Origin: Pseudonocardia petroleophila
GTDB lineage: Bacteria > Actinomycetota > Actinomycetes > Mycobacteriales > Pseudonocardiaceae
DNA length: 64,000 nt
Assembly (NCBI RefSeq): GCF_014235185.1
Contig: NZ_CP060131.1
Coordinates: 689,501 to 753,500 of the forward strand
Direction of reading: 5' to 3'
In this document: one piece after another, positions 22,366-30,989 of the stretch
Layout of the letters: each line of letters begins with the position of its first letter
How positions within the stretch are numbered: position 1 is the first letter of the stretch
The notes under the pieces: model-generated
Told to the model about the DNA's origin: nothing
The model's input: the letters and a program-made list of their open reading frames with translations, nothing else
Database searches by the model: none
Translations under genes and position numbers: made by a program

Positions 22366-23334
22366 ATGCACGTGCCCGTTTCCGCAGATCAGGGGCACGA
22401 TCCCGTCATCACGATCCTGCACTCGGCCGACCGTCCGAAGCACCTCGACGGCCCGAACGTCCGGTTCGTCACCGACGAGACGCTGACGGCCGCGCTCCCC
22501 GGCACCGAGATCCTGCTGGTCTGGGACTTCATGTCGACGGCCGTGCGCGACGCGTTCCCGGCCGCCGACTCCCTGCGCTGGGTGCACACCGCGAGCGCGG
22601 GCGTCGACCGGCTGACCTTCCCCGCCCTGCTCGACTCCGACGTCGTGCTGACCAACTCGCGAGGGGTGTTCGACACCCCGATCGCCGAGTACGTCACCGG
22701 GCTGGTCATCGCGATGGCCAAGGACCTGGCGGGCACGCTCGACGCGCAGGCGAAGGGCGAGTGGCGGCACCGGGAGAGCGAGCGGGTCGGCGGGCGCACC
22801 GCCGTCGTCGTCGGCAGCGGGCCGATCGGGCGCGCCACCGCGGCGATGCTGGCCGCGGTCGGCATGCGCGTCGAGCTGGTCGGGCGGCGCGCGGGCGAGG
22901 GCGTGCACCCGATCGACGAGCTGCCCGGGCTGCTGCCGCGCGCGGAGTGGCTGGTGCTGGCCGCACCGCTCACCGACACCACCCGCGGGATGCTGAACGC
23001 CACGACGCTGGGGCTGCTGCCGCCGCGGGCCCGCGTGATCAACGTCGGCCGCGGCGCGCTCGTCGTGCAGGACGACCTGGTCGCCGCGCTGCGCGACGGC
23101 ACCGTCGCCGGGGCCGCCCTCGACGTGTTCGAGAAGGAGCCCCTGCCCGCCGACTCCCCGCTGTGGGGCCTGCCGGGCGTCATCGTCTCCCCGCACATGT
23201 CGGGTGACATCCTCGGCTGGCGCGACGAGCTGGAGACCCTGTTCGTCGACAACCTCACCCGCTACCGGGCGGGTGAGCCGCTGGCCAACGTCGTGGACAA
23301 GACGCTGGGCTTCGTGACGGGAAGTGCTCGATGA
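22366..23334 (+). CDS. D-2-hydroxyacid dehydrogenase
   Basis: 322 residues from ATG 22366. NAD-binding GSGPIGRATA is at about residue 145. The catalytic residues are Arg in VINVGRGALVVQDD, Glu in LDVFEKEPLP and His in VIVSPHMSG, which give the R-E-H set of the family. The enzyme would interconvert a 2-keto acid and a D-2-hydroxy acid with NAD(P)H. The first 20 or so residues are weakly conserved. It overlaps the amidase by 4 nt (ATGA), and the pair is under the operator-bearing promoter at 22303. Phosphoglycerate or glyoxylate specificity is not implied. Confidence 0.88.
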   Translation: MHVPVSADQGHDPVITILHSADRPKHLDGPNVRFVTDETLTAALPGTEILLVWDFMSTAVRDAFPAADSLRWVHTASAGVDRLTFPALLDSDVVLTNSRGVFDTPIAEYVTGLVIAMAKDLAGTLDAQAKGEWRHRESERVGGRTAVVVGSGPIGRATAAMLAAVGMRVELVGRRAGEGVHPIDELPGLLPRAEWLVLAAPLTDTTRGMLNATTLGLLPPRARVINVGRGALVVQDDLVAALRDGTVAGAALDVFEKEPLPADSPLWGLPGVIVSPHMSGDILGWRDELETLFVDNLTRYRAGEPLANVVDKTLGFVTGSAR

Positions 23335-24734
23335 CCTCCGCCGACCTCACCGCCGTCGAGCTGCTCGAGGCGTACCGCACGGGAGAGCTCTCCCCCGTCG
23401 AGGCCACCCGCGACGCGCTCGACCGCATCGAGACCTACGACCCCGTGGTCAACGCGTTCTGCCTCGTCCAGGCCGACGAGGCGCAGGCCGCGGCGAAGGA
23501 GTCCGAGGCGCGCTGGCACCGCGGCGAGCCCGAGGGCGCCCTCGACGGCGTCCCGACCTCGATCAAGGACCTGCTGCTCACCGCGGGACGACCCACCCTG
23601 CGCGGCTCGCACACGATCGACCCGGCCGGGCCGTGGGACGTCGACGCCCCCGCGGTCGCCCGGCTGCGCGAGCACAACGCCGTGGTCCTCGGCCGCACCA
23701 CCACCCCCGAGATGGGCTGGAAGGGCGTCACCGACTCGCCGCTGACCGGCGTCACCCGCAACCCGTGGAACCCGGCGCTCACCGCGGGCGGGTCGAGCGG
23801 GGGCAGCGCCGCGGCCGTCGCGCTCGGGATGGGTGCGCTCAGCCTCGGCACCGACGGCGGCGGCTCGGTCCGCATCCCGGCCGCCTTCACCGGCACCACC
23901 ACGATCAAGCCGACCTACGGCCGCGTGCCGAACTGGCCGGCGAGCCCGTACGGGACGCTCGCGCACGTCGGCCCGATGACGCGCAGCGTGGCCGACGCGG
24001 CGCTGCTGCTCGACGTGGTCTCCGGCTTCGACCCCCGCGATCCCTGGGCCCTGGCCGCCGGTCCGTCCGCCGTCGACGCCGTCGCGCGGGCCCAGGTCGC
24101 CGGGCTGCGCGTCGCGTCCAGCGCCACCCTGGGCTACGTCGACGTCGACCCGGAGGTGGCGGCGGCGTTCGAGTCGGCCGTCGACGTGTTCGCGACGCTC
24201 GGCGCGCTGGTCACCGAGGTCGACCCCGGCTTCACCGACCCCGTGGACGCGTTCGAGACGCTGTGGTTCTCCGGCGCGGCGAAGTCGATCGAGCACCTGG
24301 GCCCGGAGCAGCGCGCGCGGATGGACCCGGCGCTGGTGGCGATCGCCGAGCAGGGCGCGCGGGCGAGCGCGATCGACTACCTGACCGCGATGGCCGTGCG
24401 CAACGACCTCGGGAAGGCGATGGGCGAGTTCCACACCCGCCACTCCCTGCTGCTCACCCCGGCGCTGCCGATCCCGCCGTTCGACGCGGGCGTGGAGGTG
24501 CCGGCGGGGTGGCCGCGGGAGCGCTGGACGTCGTGGACGCCGTTCACCTACCCGTTCAACATGACCCAGCAGCCGGCCGCGACCGTGCCCTGCGGGTTCA
24601 CCCGCACCGGCCTGCCGATCGGCCTGCAGATCGTCGGGCCGCGCCACGCCGACGCCGCCGTGCTCGCCGCCGCGTACGCGTTCCAGTCGACGACCGACTG
24701 GCACCTGCGGCGGCCGCGGCCGCCGGTCGGCTAG
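23331..24734 (+). CDS. amidase (amidase-signature family)
   Basis: 467 residues with the amidase-signature Ser-cisSer-Lys set. Lys is in VPTSIKDLLL (about residue 79). The Gly/Ser-rich TAGGSSGGSAAAVALG and GTDGGGSVRIPAA carry the cis-Ser and nucleophile Ser near 155-180. The family hydrolyses C-N bonds of amides such as aryl/alkyl amides, N-carbamoyl compounds or formamide derivatives. Translationally coupled to the D-2-hydroxyacid dehydrogenase. With the racemase-like and DUF3830 genes it suggests stepwise breakdown of an amide-containing acid; the substrate is not known. Confidence 0.9.
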   Translation: MTSADLTAVELLEAYRTGELSPVEATRDALDRIETYDPVVNAFCLVQADEAQAAAKESEARWHRGEPEGALDGVPTSIKDLLLTAGRPTLRGSHTIDPAGPWDVDAPAVARLREHNAVVLGRTTTPEMGWKGVTDSPLTGVTRNPWNPALTAGGSSGGSAAAVALGMGALSLGTDGGGSVRIPAAFTGTTTIKPTYGRVPNWPASPYGTLAHVGPMTRSVADAALLLDVVSGFDPRDPWALAAGPSAVDAVARAQVAGLRVASSATLGYVDVDPEVAAAFESAVDVFATLGALVTEVDPGFTDPVDAFETLWFSGAAKSIEHLGPEQRARMDPALVAIAEQGARASAIDYLTAMAVRNDLGKAMGEFHTRHSLLLTPALPIPPFDAGVEVPAGWPRERWTSWTPFTYPFNMTQQPAATVPCGFTRTGLPIGLQIVGPRHADAAVLAAAYAFQSTTDWHLRRPRPPVG

Positions 24735-24741
24735 GGCCGGA

Positions 24742-25182
24742 TCAGGTCGCGTCCGGGTCGATCGGGGGGCGCTCGTTCTTCGCGAGCGCCTCCGGCGCGG
24801 GCCCGGTGGCCGGGTGGCGCTGCGGGGTGCCGCCGCCGCCGTTCTCCTTCGACAGGTACGGCGAGCCGTTGCCGGTGCCGTTCCGCGGGGCGAAGCCGTT
24901 GGGCTTCTCGGCGGGGCCGTCGTCGAACAGGGCGCGGGTGGCCGCGGTCTTCGGGTTGAAGTTGCGCAGCCCGCGCAGCTCCTCCAGCGGCTTGCGCAGC
25001 TCGTCGAACTCGGGGCCGAGCTCGCCCTTGAGCTGGTCGCGGGCCCCGGTGGCGTACTCCTTGACCTGCCGGATCGCGCCGCCCAGCCAGGCCGCTGCCG
25101 CGGGGAGCCGTTCGGGACCGAGGATGAACAGCCCGGCCACGACCAACACCATGATCTCGCCCCAGCCGACGCTGTCGAACAT
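24742..25182 (-). CDS. tatB: Sec-independent translocase protein TatB
   Basis: 146 residues. It begins [20 protein letters not shown], with a short periplasmic N-terminus and one membrane helix, followed by the LGPERLP hinge and an amphipathic helix ('[20 protein letters not shown]'). The disordered Gly/Asn/Pro-rich tail is typical. TatB with TatC recognises twin-arginine signals for folded-protein export. It follows htrA in the order sigE-rseA-htrA-tatB, as in mycobacteria (Rv1221-Rv1224). Confidence 0.9.
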   Translation of the reverse strand: MFDSVGWGEIMVLVVAGLFILGPERLPAAAAWLGGAIRQVKEYATGARDQLKGELGPEFDELRKPLEELRGLRNFNPKTAATRALFDDGPAEKPNGFAPRNGTGNGSPYLSKENGGGGTPQRHPATGPAPEALAKNERPPIDPDAT

Positions 25183-25209
25183 GGGGCCGATCCTACCCGC
25201 GGCCCCGGA

Positions 25210-26751
25210 TCAGTCCGACGTCAGCACCACCGAGACCGTCAGCGGACGGCCTTCCCGGATCAGCCCGACGGCCACGGTCGCGCCCGGTTCGAACTCCCGG
25301 ACCGCGACCTCCAGCTCGTCGGCGCCCGCGATGCTCCGCTCGCCGAGGGTGACGATCACGTCACCCTCGAGGATGCCGCCCGCGGCGGCCGCGCCGCCCT
25401 GCTGGACGTTCTGCACCTGCGCACCCGCCGAGGTGTCGTCCTCCACCGAGCGCGCGTTGACGCCCAGCTCGGCGTGCTTCACGACCCCGGTGCGGATGAG
25501 CTCCTCGGCGATCACCCTGGCGTCGTCGATGGGGATGGCGAACCCCAGGCCGATCGACCCGCCCTCACCGCCGCCGATGCTGCTGATCGCCGTGTTGATC
25601 CCGACGACGGCACCCGTCGCGTCGACCAGCGGCCCGCCCGAGTTGCCCGGGTTGATCGCGGCGTCGGTCTGGATGGCGTCGATGACCGCGTTGACGTTGC
25701 CGCCGCCCTCGAGCCGCACGGGCCGGTCCAGCGCGCTGACGATGCCCTCGGTGACCGTGCCGGCGAGCCCCAGCGGCGAGCCGACGGCGATCACGGCGTC
25801 GCCGACGGCGAGCGCGGACGACGTGCCGATCTGGGCGACCACGGGGTTGGTGACGCCGACCCGGATCACCGCGAGGTCGGTCTTCGGGTCGCGCCCCACG
25901 ATGGCCGCCCGGGTGCGCGTGCCGTCGCTGAAGACGGTCTCGATCGACGCGCCCTCGACCTCCGCGGCCGGGGCGACGACGTGGTTGTTGGTGAGCACGA
26001 AGCCGCTGCCGTCGATGACGACGCCGGAGCCGGTGCCGCCCTCCTCCCCGACCCGCACCTCGATCGAGACGACGGCGGGCACGACCCGCTGGGCGATGTC
26101 GGCGACCGAGCCGGGCGGGCGCGCGGTGGCCGGCTGGACCGAGGCGAGCGTGGCCCCGGGCTCGGTGAGCGAGCTGGCGCCCTCCGCGGTGAACCGGCCG
26201 ACGAGCCCGCCGACCGCCCCGACCGCCAGCGCGACGACGGCGAGCAGCGCGAGGGCGCGGGGCTGCACGCGGCGGCCGAACAGCACCTCGCGCAGGCTCA
26301 GCCGGGCCCCTTCGCCGGTGGGCGCGGCAGCGGGGGCGGCGGGGTCGACGGCGGGCGGGCCGAGCGCCACGCCGCTGGCGGGGTCGCGCCACGGATCGTC
26401 CTCGGCGCCGGCCCACAGGGGGTCGTCGGCGCCGGGGCCGGGGGCCGCGTCGCCGGGCGGGCGCTGCAGGGCGTCGCCACCGGCCGCGGGACGGCCGAAG
26501 GCCGCGGCGAGCGCGGGCGGGGCGGCGGTCGCGAGCGGCGGGGCGGCGGACCGGGCGGCGGGTGTGGCGAAGCCCGAGGTGAGCCCGGCCGGGCGACCGA
26601 ACACCGACTCCGCCGAGGCGTCGACGGCGGGGCGGTCCAGTGGCCGGGGTTCCAGCCGTGGCGGGCCGGCCCCGTCGACGTCGCCGTCCTCCGGCTCGGG
26701 CGCCGGCCGCCCCGGCTGCCGGGCGGCGTCGCTGGTCGCGCGGTCTGTCAT
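25210..26751 (-). CDS. htrA: HtrA-like membrane serine protease with PDZ domain
   Basis: 513 residues. A Pro/Ala-rich cytosolic N-terminus (1-160) precedes one membrane helix at about 165-187. The trypsin-like domain has the triad H257 (TNNHVV), D292 (TDLAVIRV) and S371 (GNSGGPLV). A C-terminal PDZ (about 415-510) contains 'QQGGAAAAGGILEGDVIVTL'. HtrA proteins degrade or refold damaged exported proteins and, in mycobacteria, belong to the SigE envelope-stress circuit. The preceding sigE and rseA genes support that role here. The tatB gene follows 27 nt downstream. Confidence 0.93.
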   Translation of the reverse strand: MTDRATSDAARQPGRPAPEPEDGDVDGAGPPRLEPRPLDRPAVDASAESVFGRPAGLTSGFATPAARSAAPPLATAAPPALAAAFGRPAAGGDALQRPPGDAAPGPGADDPLWAGAEDDPWRDPASGVALGPPAVDPAAPAAAPTGEGARLSLREVLFGRRVQPRALALLAVVALAVGAVGGLVGRFTAEGASSLTEPGATLASVQPATARPPGSVADIAQRVVPAVVSIEVRVGEEGGTGSGVVIDGSGFVLTNNHVVAPAAEVEGASIETVFSDGTRTRAAIVGRDPKTDLAVIRVGVTNPVVAQIGTSSALAVGDAVIAVGSPLGLAGTVTEGIVSALDRPVRLEGGGNVNAVIDAIQTDAAINPGNSGGPLVDATGAVVGINTAISSIGGGEGGSIGLGFAIPIDDARVIAEELIRTGVVKHAELGVNARSVEDDTSAGAQVQNVQQGGAAAAGGILEGDVIVTLGERSIAGADELEVAVREFEPGATVAVGLIREGRPLTVSVVLTSD

Positions 26752-26856
26752 CGGCGGCGGGGACTCCTGGGACGGCGGGCGGGACGGGCCGTGGTCAGCC
26801 TGCCGCAGCCGGGGTGAAGTCCGCGTACCGGGCCCCGGGAGGGTCGGTGCCGCGCG

Positions 26857-27513
26857 TCAGCGCAGGCCGTGGCGCAGGAACGTGCGCGGGGCGCGCAGGC
26901 CGCCGAGCCGGGCGTCGTCGCCCGCGGCCGAGGCGTCGAGGCCCAGGCGGGCGGGCACGGCGCCGGACGGGCCGAGCACCGACCCGCCGAGGACGCCGCG
27001 GTCGGTCGTGGGGGCCGGGACGGCCGGGAGGGCGGCGGCCCCGAAGGCGAGGGCGCCGATCGCGATGCCCGACGCCGCGGCGACACCCGCGCCGAGCCGC
27101 AGGCGCCGCCCGGGGCGGAACCCGTGCGGCGCCGGCGCGGTGCGACCGGGTGCCGGGTGGGGCCGGGCGGCGGGGGCGGGGTCGGCGCGCAGCACCGAGA
27201 CCAGCTGTCCCTCGGTGCTGACGGCCAGGCCGGCGGGCGCGTCGGGGAGGTCGGTGTCCTGCGGGATCGCGCGCAGCGCGGACAGCAGCGACGACGGCAG
27301 GGACGGACAGGAGGCCCCGCGCAGGGCGGTGCGGGCCTGGCGCTGGGCCACGACCTCCGCCGCGCAGTCGGGGCAGGCGGCCACGTGCTGCACGGCACGG
27401 GCGTGCGGGCGCCGGGCGAGCTCGTCGTCGACGAAGGCCACGACGGCGTCCGACGTGAGGTGCGTCTGACCCCAGTCGGACGTGTTCACCGTGAACAGTC
27501 GACGTTCGCTCAT
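26857..27513 (-). CDS. rseA: zinc-finger anti-sigma factor (RseA-like)
   Basis: 218 residues from ATG 27513, overlapping the sigE stop by 4 nt. The N-terminal anti-sigma domain has the zinc motif H43-x3-C47-x2-C50 (QHVAACPDC). A Pro-rich linker follows and then a hydrophobic stretch at about 136-160 ([20 protein letters not shown]) that may be membrane inserted. The mycobacterial RseA binds and inhibits SigE and is removed by proteolysis on envelope stress. Direct pairing with sigE makes this role very likely. Confidence 0.88.
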   Translation of the reverse strand: MSERRLFTVNTSDWGQTHLTSDAVVAFVDDELARRPHARAVQHVAACPDCAAEVVAQRQARTALRGASCPSLPSSLLSALRAIPQDTDLPDAPAGLAVSTEGQLVSVLRADPAPAARPHPAPGRTAPAPHGFRPGRRLRLGAGVAAASGIAIGALAFGAAALPAVPAPTTDRGVLGGSVLGPSGAVPARLGLDASAAGDDARLGGLRAPRTFLRHGLR

Positions 27514-28145
27514 GCCCCGACCTCCTCCTGCCTGCCCGCGGTGTGCCCCGCCGCAGCCCGGTCGCGCTCGATCGCGGCCCGCAGCGCGGCCCGGCCGCGG
27601 TGGATCCTGCTCCGCACCGTACCCAGCTTCACGCCGAGCGTGGCGCCGATCTCCTCGTAGGACAGCCCCTCCACGTCGCAGAGCACGACCGCGGCGCGGA
27701 ACTCGGGGGGCAGCTCGTCGAGCGCGGACTGCAGCGCCGGGTCGAGGTGGGTGTCGGAGAACACCTGCTCGGGCTCCGGTCCGCGGCCGGGGATGCGCTC
27801 GGAGTCGTCGGGCAGCGCCTCCATGCGGATGCGCGCGCGGCGGCGGACCATGTCGAGGAACAGGTTGGTGGTGATCCGGTGCAGCCAGCCCTCGAACGTG
27901 CCGGGCCGGTACGACGCGAGGTTGCGGAACACCCTGACGAACGTCTCCTGGGTGAGGTCCTCCGCGTCGTGGGGGTTGCCGGTGAGGCGGTACGCGAGGC
28001 GGTAGACCCGGTCCGCGTGCTCGCGCACGACCTCGTCCCACGTCGGCGGGGTCCACGGGGCACCCTCGCCGGGCAGCACCGTCCCACCGGGCAGCACCGC
28101 TCCGGTGTGCTGCGGGGCTGTGGCGGTGGCCAGGCCGTCGGTCAT
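27510..28145 (-). CDS. sigE: ECF RNA polymerase sigma factor SigE
   Basis: 211 residues from ATG 28145; an upstream in-frame extension to 28364 is not supported. Region 2 includes '[20 protein letters not shown]' and '[20 protein letters not shown]'; region 4 includes '[20 protein letters not shown]' and '[20 protein letters not shown]'. It is an extracytoplasmic-function sigma factor followed by its anti-sigma factor, HtrA protease and TatB. A matching GGGAAC/CGTT promoter 44-70 nt upstream indicates autoregulation. Confidence 0.93.
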   Translation of the reverse strand: MTDGLATATAPQHTGAVLPGGTVLPGEGAPWTPPTWDEVVREHADRVYRLAYRLTGNPHDAEDLTQETFVRVFRNLASYRPGTFEGWLHRITTNLFLDMVRRRARIRMEALPDDSERIPGRGPEPEQVFSDTHLDPALQSALDELPPEFRAAVVLCDVEGLSYEEIGATLGVKLGTVRSRIHRGRAALRAAIERDRAAAGHTAGRQEEVGA

Positions 28146-28188
28146 GATCTTCTCGAACCCTCTCGGCGCGGGTCGTGCTGCTCGTGCC

Positions 28189-28215
28189 AACGTCCTCAGG
28201 GGCCGGGGAGTTCCC
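28189..28215 (-). promoter_or_regulatory. ECF (SigE-type) promoter upstream of sigE
   Basis: On the minus strand, GGGAAC (28210-28215) is followed after 17 nt by CGTT (28189-28192). This matches the -35 GGAAC / -10 CGTT pattern of SigE-class ECF factors and lies 44 nt before the sigE ATG. Confidence 0.65.
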
Positions 28216-28350
28216 CGATCTGCGGTGCACCGGCCGACGACCCCGGCCGATCTGGACACCACGGTGCCCCACCTCTGTGAACGAGGGGTGAGAAGCGACT
28301 GAGAGGAACCTGTGAAGGTGCAGCGCCCGGTCGTGGGAACGACCACACAG

Positions 28351-28356
28351 TAACCT
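28351..28356 (+). promoter_or_regulatory. -10 box (TAACCT) for leaderless O-methyltransferase
   Basis: TAACCT ends 6 nt before ATG 28363, with no ribosome binding site between. Confidence 0.45.
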
Positions 28357-28362
28357 CCTCCC

Positions 28363-29010
28363 ATGACCGTCCGGCCGGACGACGGCTACCCGTGGGCCGT
28401 CCGCGACTACGTCGAGGGGTACCTCACCGAGGACGACGTCGTCCGCGACGCGCGGGCCCGCGGCGACGCGCTCGGCTGCGCCCCGATCGGCCCCGGCTGC
28501 GGGGTCGGCCTGCGCTTCCTCGCGGCCGCGATCGGCGCTCGCGCGGTCGTCGAGATCGGCACCGGGGCGGGCGTCAGCGGGCTGTGGCTGCTCGGCGGGA
28601 TGGCCGTCGACGGCGTCCTCACCTCGATCGACGTCGACCCGGAGGCGCAGCGCGTCGCCCGGTCGGCGTTCGTCGCGGCCGGGTACGCCCCCGGACGGCT
28701 GCGGCTGATCAACGGCATGGGCCTGGAGGTCCTGCCACGGCTCACCGACGGCGGGTACGACCTGGTGTTCGTCGACGCCGCCGCCGTCGACTACCCGCGC
28801 TACCTCGACGAGGCCGTGCGGCTGCTGCGCCCCGGCGGCGTCGTCGCGCTGGCCGGGGTGCTCACCGGTGGGGTCACCGACCCGGCCGCCGCCGACGCGC
28901 CGAGCGTCGCGCTGCGCGAGGTCGCCCGCCAGGTGCGGGAGGACGAGCGGCTGGTCCCGGTCCTGCTGCCGCTGGGCGACGGGCTGCTGGCCGCCGTGGT
29001 CGCCACCTGA
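28363..29010 (+). CDS. O-methyltransferase (SAM dependent, class I, CCoAOMT-like)
   Basis: 215 residues. Motif I is '[20 protein letters not shown]'; the acidic loop is [35 protein letters not shown] supplies a metal-ligand-type Asp, and [14 protein letters not shown] follows. It resembles catechol/caffeoyl-CoA O-methyltransferases. An orthologue, Rv1220c, is divergent from sigE in M. tuberculosis, as here. The substrate is unknown. Confidence 0.88.
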   Translation: MTVRPDDGYPWAVRDYVEGYLTEDDVVRDARARGDALGCAPIGPGCGVGLRFLAAAIGARAVVEIGTGAGVSGLWLLGGMAVDGVLTSIDVDPEAQRVARSAFVAAGYAPGRLRLINGMGLEVLPRLTDGGYDLVFVDAAAVDYPRYLDEAVRLLRPGGVVALAGVLTGGVTDPAAADAPSVALREVARQVREDERLVPVLLPLGDGLLAAVVAT

Positions 29011-29106
29011 TCACGGTCCCCCGCCCGTGTGACGGAGTGGATCTTGCATTACCGTCCTGCCCGGCCGAGATGCCTCGGTGAGTGGATCAGAAAGGACGAC
29101 ACACCC

Positions 29107-29562
29107 GTGACGCAGACCCTCAACGCCATCCTGCTGGACCCGACCCGGCGCCCCACCGTCGTGACGGACCTCCAGACGCTGGTCGACCAGGAGGTCTCGG
29201 ACTCCGGCGGTGTCTCCGGCGCCGTCATCAAGACCGGGTACGCCACGGTCAAGAAGGTCAAGCCGGGCATCGTGACCCACGCGGTCGACAAGATGCTGCC
29301 CGACTTCGCCACCGCGCTGGAGCCGTTCTACGCCGACTACCGCGCGAGCGCGGGCACCGACTTCGGCGCCTACCTCTCGGCCCGTCCGGCCGAGGCCGCC
29401 AACGCGCTGCTGTCGGTCAGCGACCGGCGCGCCGAGGGCAGCAGCTCCGACGCCGTCAAGAAGGTCTACTCGAAGCTGCGCCCGCAGGGCCAGAAGAACG
29501 TCGAGGAGGCGCTGCCCCGCCTGGGCCGCCTGATCGACCAGCACGCGAGCACCGCGGTCTGA
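29107..29562 (+). CDS. conserved actinobacterial protein (DUF6918-like)
   Basis: 151 residues from GTG 29107, with AAAGGACGA upstream; the frame is open from 29029. The sequence is helical and hydrophilic with the conserved opening 'LNAILLDPTRRPTVVTDLQTLVDQEV', then GAVIKTGYATVKKVKPGIV and DKMLPDFATALEPFYADY, ending in a basic helix. I recognise it as a conserved high-GC Gram-positive family, probably DUF6918, with no known function. It has its own hairpin terminator and appears monocistronic. Codon use is typical for the region. Confidence 0.75.
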   Translation: MTQTLNAILLDPTRRPTVVTDLQTLVDQEVSDSGGVSGAVIKTGYATVKKVKPGIVTHAVDKMLPDFATALEPFYADYRASAGTDFGAYLSARPAEAANALLSVSDRRAEGSSSDAVKKVYSKLRPQGQKNVEEALPRLGRLIDQHASTAV

Positions 29563-29570
29563 TTCTCCTC

Positions 29571-29610
29571 GTGCGCGGGGACAGCGGCACCGGCCGCGGT
29601 CCCCGCGCAC
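29571..29610. terminator. bidirectional hairpin between the DUF6918-like gene and glgC
   Basis: A 12-bp outer stem (29571-29582 with 29599-29610) encloses a further GCGG/CCGC stem after one mismatch. It lies 8 nt after one stop and 6 nt before the convergent glgC stop. Confidence 0.8.
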
Positions 29611-29616
29611 GGGTGT

Positions 29617-30876
29617 CTAGAGCGCCGTCAGGCCTTTGCCGAGCACCACGACCCCGCCGGGGCTGACGGTGTAGCGGGCCCGGTCGGTGGCCAGGTCGAC
29701 GCCGACCAGCGCGCCGTCGGGGATGCTGACGTTCTTGTCGAGGATCGCGCCGCGCACCACGGCCCCGCGCCCGATCCGGACCCCGGGCAGGATCACCGAG
29801 TCCGACACCTCCGCCCCCGCGTGCACGAGGACGTTGGGGCTGATCACCGAGCGGCGCACGATCGCCCCGGAGATGATCGTGCCGGAGCCGACGATCGAGT
29901 CCTGCGCGATGCCGCCCTCCACGAACTTCGCCGGCGGCAGCGGCGCGGTGGCCGTGCGGATGGGCCAGCGGTCGTTGTAGAGGTTGAAGATCGGGTGCAC
30001 CGACCACAGGTCGTTGTGCGCCTCGTAGTAGGCGTCGATCGTGCCGACGTCGCGCCAGTAGCCCGAGTCGCGGTCGGTGGCGCCGGGCACCACGTTCTCC
30101 GCGAAGTCGTAGACCGCGGCCTGTCCCTCGTCGACCAGGCGCGGGATGATGTCGCCGCCCATGTCGTGGTCGGAGTCGCCGTCCTCGGCGTCGGCCTTGA
30201 GCGCCTCGAGCAGCACCTCGGTGGTGAAGACGTAGTTGCCCATCGACGCGAAGGTGACGTCGGGGTCGTCGGGCACCGACGGCGGGTCGGACGGCTTCTC
30301 CAGGAACTCGATGATCTTCCCGGACTCGTCGGAGTTGATGACGCCGAACGCCTTCGCCTCCGCCCGCGGCACCCGGATGCCGGCGACGGTGACGCCCGCG
30401 CCGCTCTCGATGTGCTGGGTGATCATCTGGCTCGGGTCCATGCGGTACACGTGGTCGGCGCCGAAGACCGCGATGTAGTCCGGCCGCTCGTCGTAGACGA
30501 GGTTGAGGCTCTGGAAGATCGCGTCGGCGCTGCCGGTGTACCAGCGGCGGCCGAGGCGCTGCTGCGCCGGCACCGTGGTGATGTACTGCCCGAGGACGCT
30601 CGAGAGGCGCCAGGTCGTGGAGATGTGCCGGTCGAGGCTGTGCGACTTGTACTGCGTCAGCACGCAGATGCGGTGCAGGCCCGCGTTGACCAGGTTGGAC
30701 AGCACGAAGTCGATCAGGCGGTAGTTGCCGCCGAACGGGACCGCCGGCTTCGCGCGGTCGGCCGTGAGCGGCCACAGGCGCTTGCCCTCGCCACCGGCCA
30801 GGACGATGCCCAGCACGTTGGCCGGCAGGCCACGGGGCGACGCGGCCGTGAGCCGAGCGCCCGTCACAGCAGCCAT
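29617..30876 (-). CDS. glgC: glucose-1-phosphate adenylyltransferase
   Basis: 419 residues. The N-terminal nucleotidyltransferase has '[20 protein letters not shown]', '[19 protein letters not shown]' and [14 protein letters not shown]. The C-terminal left-handed beta-helix has hexapeptide repeats ([20 protein letters not shown]). It makes ADP-glucose from glucose-1-phosphate and ATP for glycogen and, with the neighbouring GlgM-type synthase, for maltose-1-phosphate in the GlgE pathway. Divergent from that synthase across a 113-nt gap, as Rv1213/Rv1212c in mycobacteria. Confidence 0.96.
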   Translation of the reverse strand: MAAVTGARLTAASPRGLPANVLGIVLAGGEGKRLWPLTADRAKPAVPFGGNYRLIDFVLSNLVNAGLHRICVLTQYKSHSLDRHISTTWRLSSVLGQYITTVPAQQRLGRRWYTGSADAIFQSLNLVYDERPDYIAVFGADHVYRMDPSQMITQHIESGAGVTVAGIRVPRAEAKAFGVINSDESGKIIEFLEKPSDPPSVPDDPDVTFASMGNYVFTTEVLLEALKADAEDGDSDHDMGGDIIPRLVDEGQAAVYDFAENVVPGATDRDSGYWRDVGTIDAYYEAHNDLWSVHPIFNLYNDRWPIRTATAPLPPAKFVEGGIAQDSIVGSGTIISGAIVRRSVISPNVLVHAGAEVSDSVILPGVRIGRGAVVRGAILDKNVSIPDGALVGVDLATDRARYTVSPGGVVVLGKGLTAL

Positions 30877-30976
30877 CCCCGCAGCATCACGTCGGTGAGC
30901 CTAGTGGCCCGGGACCGTGCCCGGCCACATCTGGATCCGTGCGCAGGACGACAGCCCGCGGAGCCCTCCGGGCGGC

Positions 30977-30982
30977 TACGGT
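30977..30982 (+). promoter_or_regulatory. -10 box (TACGGT) for leaderless glgM/glgA
   Basis: TACGGT ends 7 nt before GTG 30990, with no Shine-Dalgarno. This fixes the start at 30990 rather than the longer frame from 30939. Confidence 0.55.
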
Positions 30983-30989
30983 GCACGGC

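Noticed and set aside
23324-27469. A 1381-codon open frame on the plus strand crossing the amidase, tatB and htrA genes
   Set aside because: It is open only because of the high GC content; the protein is low-complexity Arg/Pro/Ser, while the overlapping amidase, TatB and HtrA frames have full family motifs.
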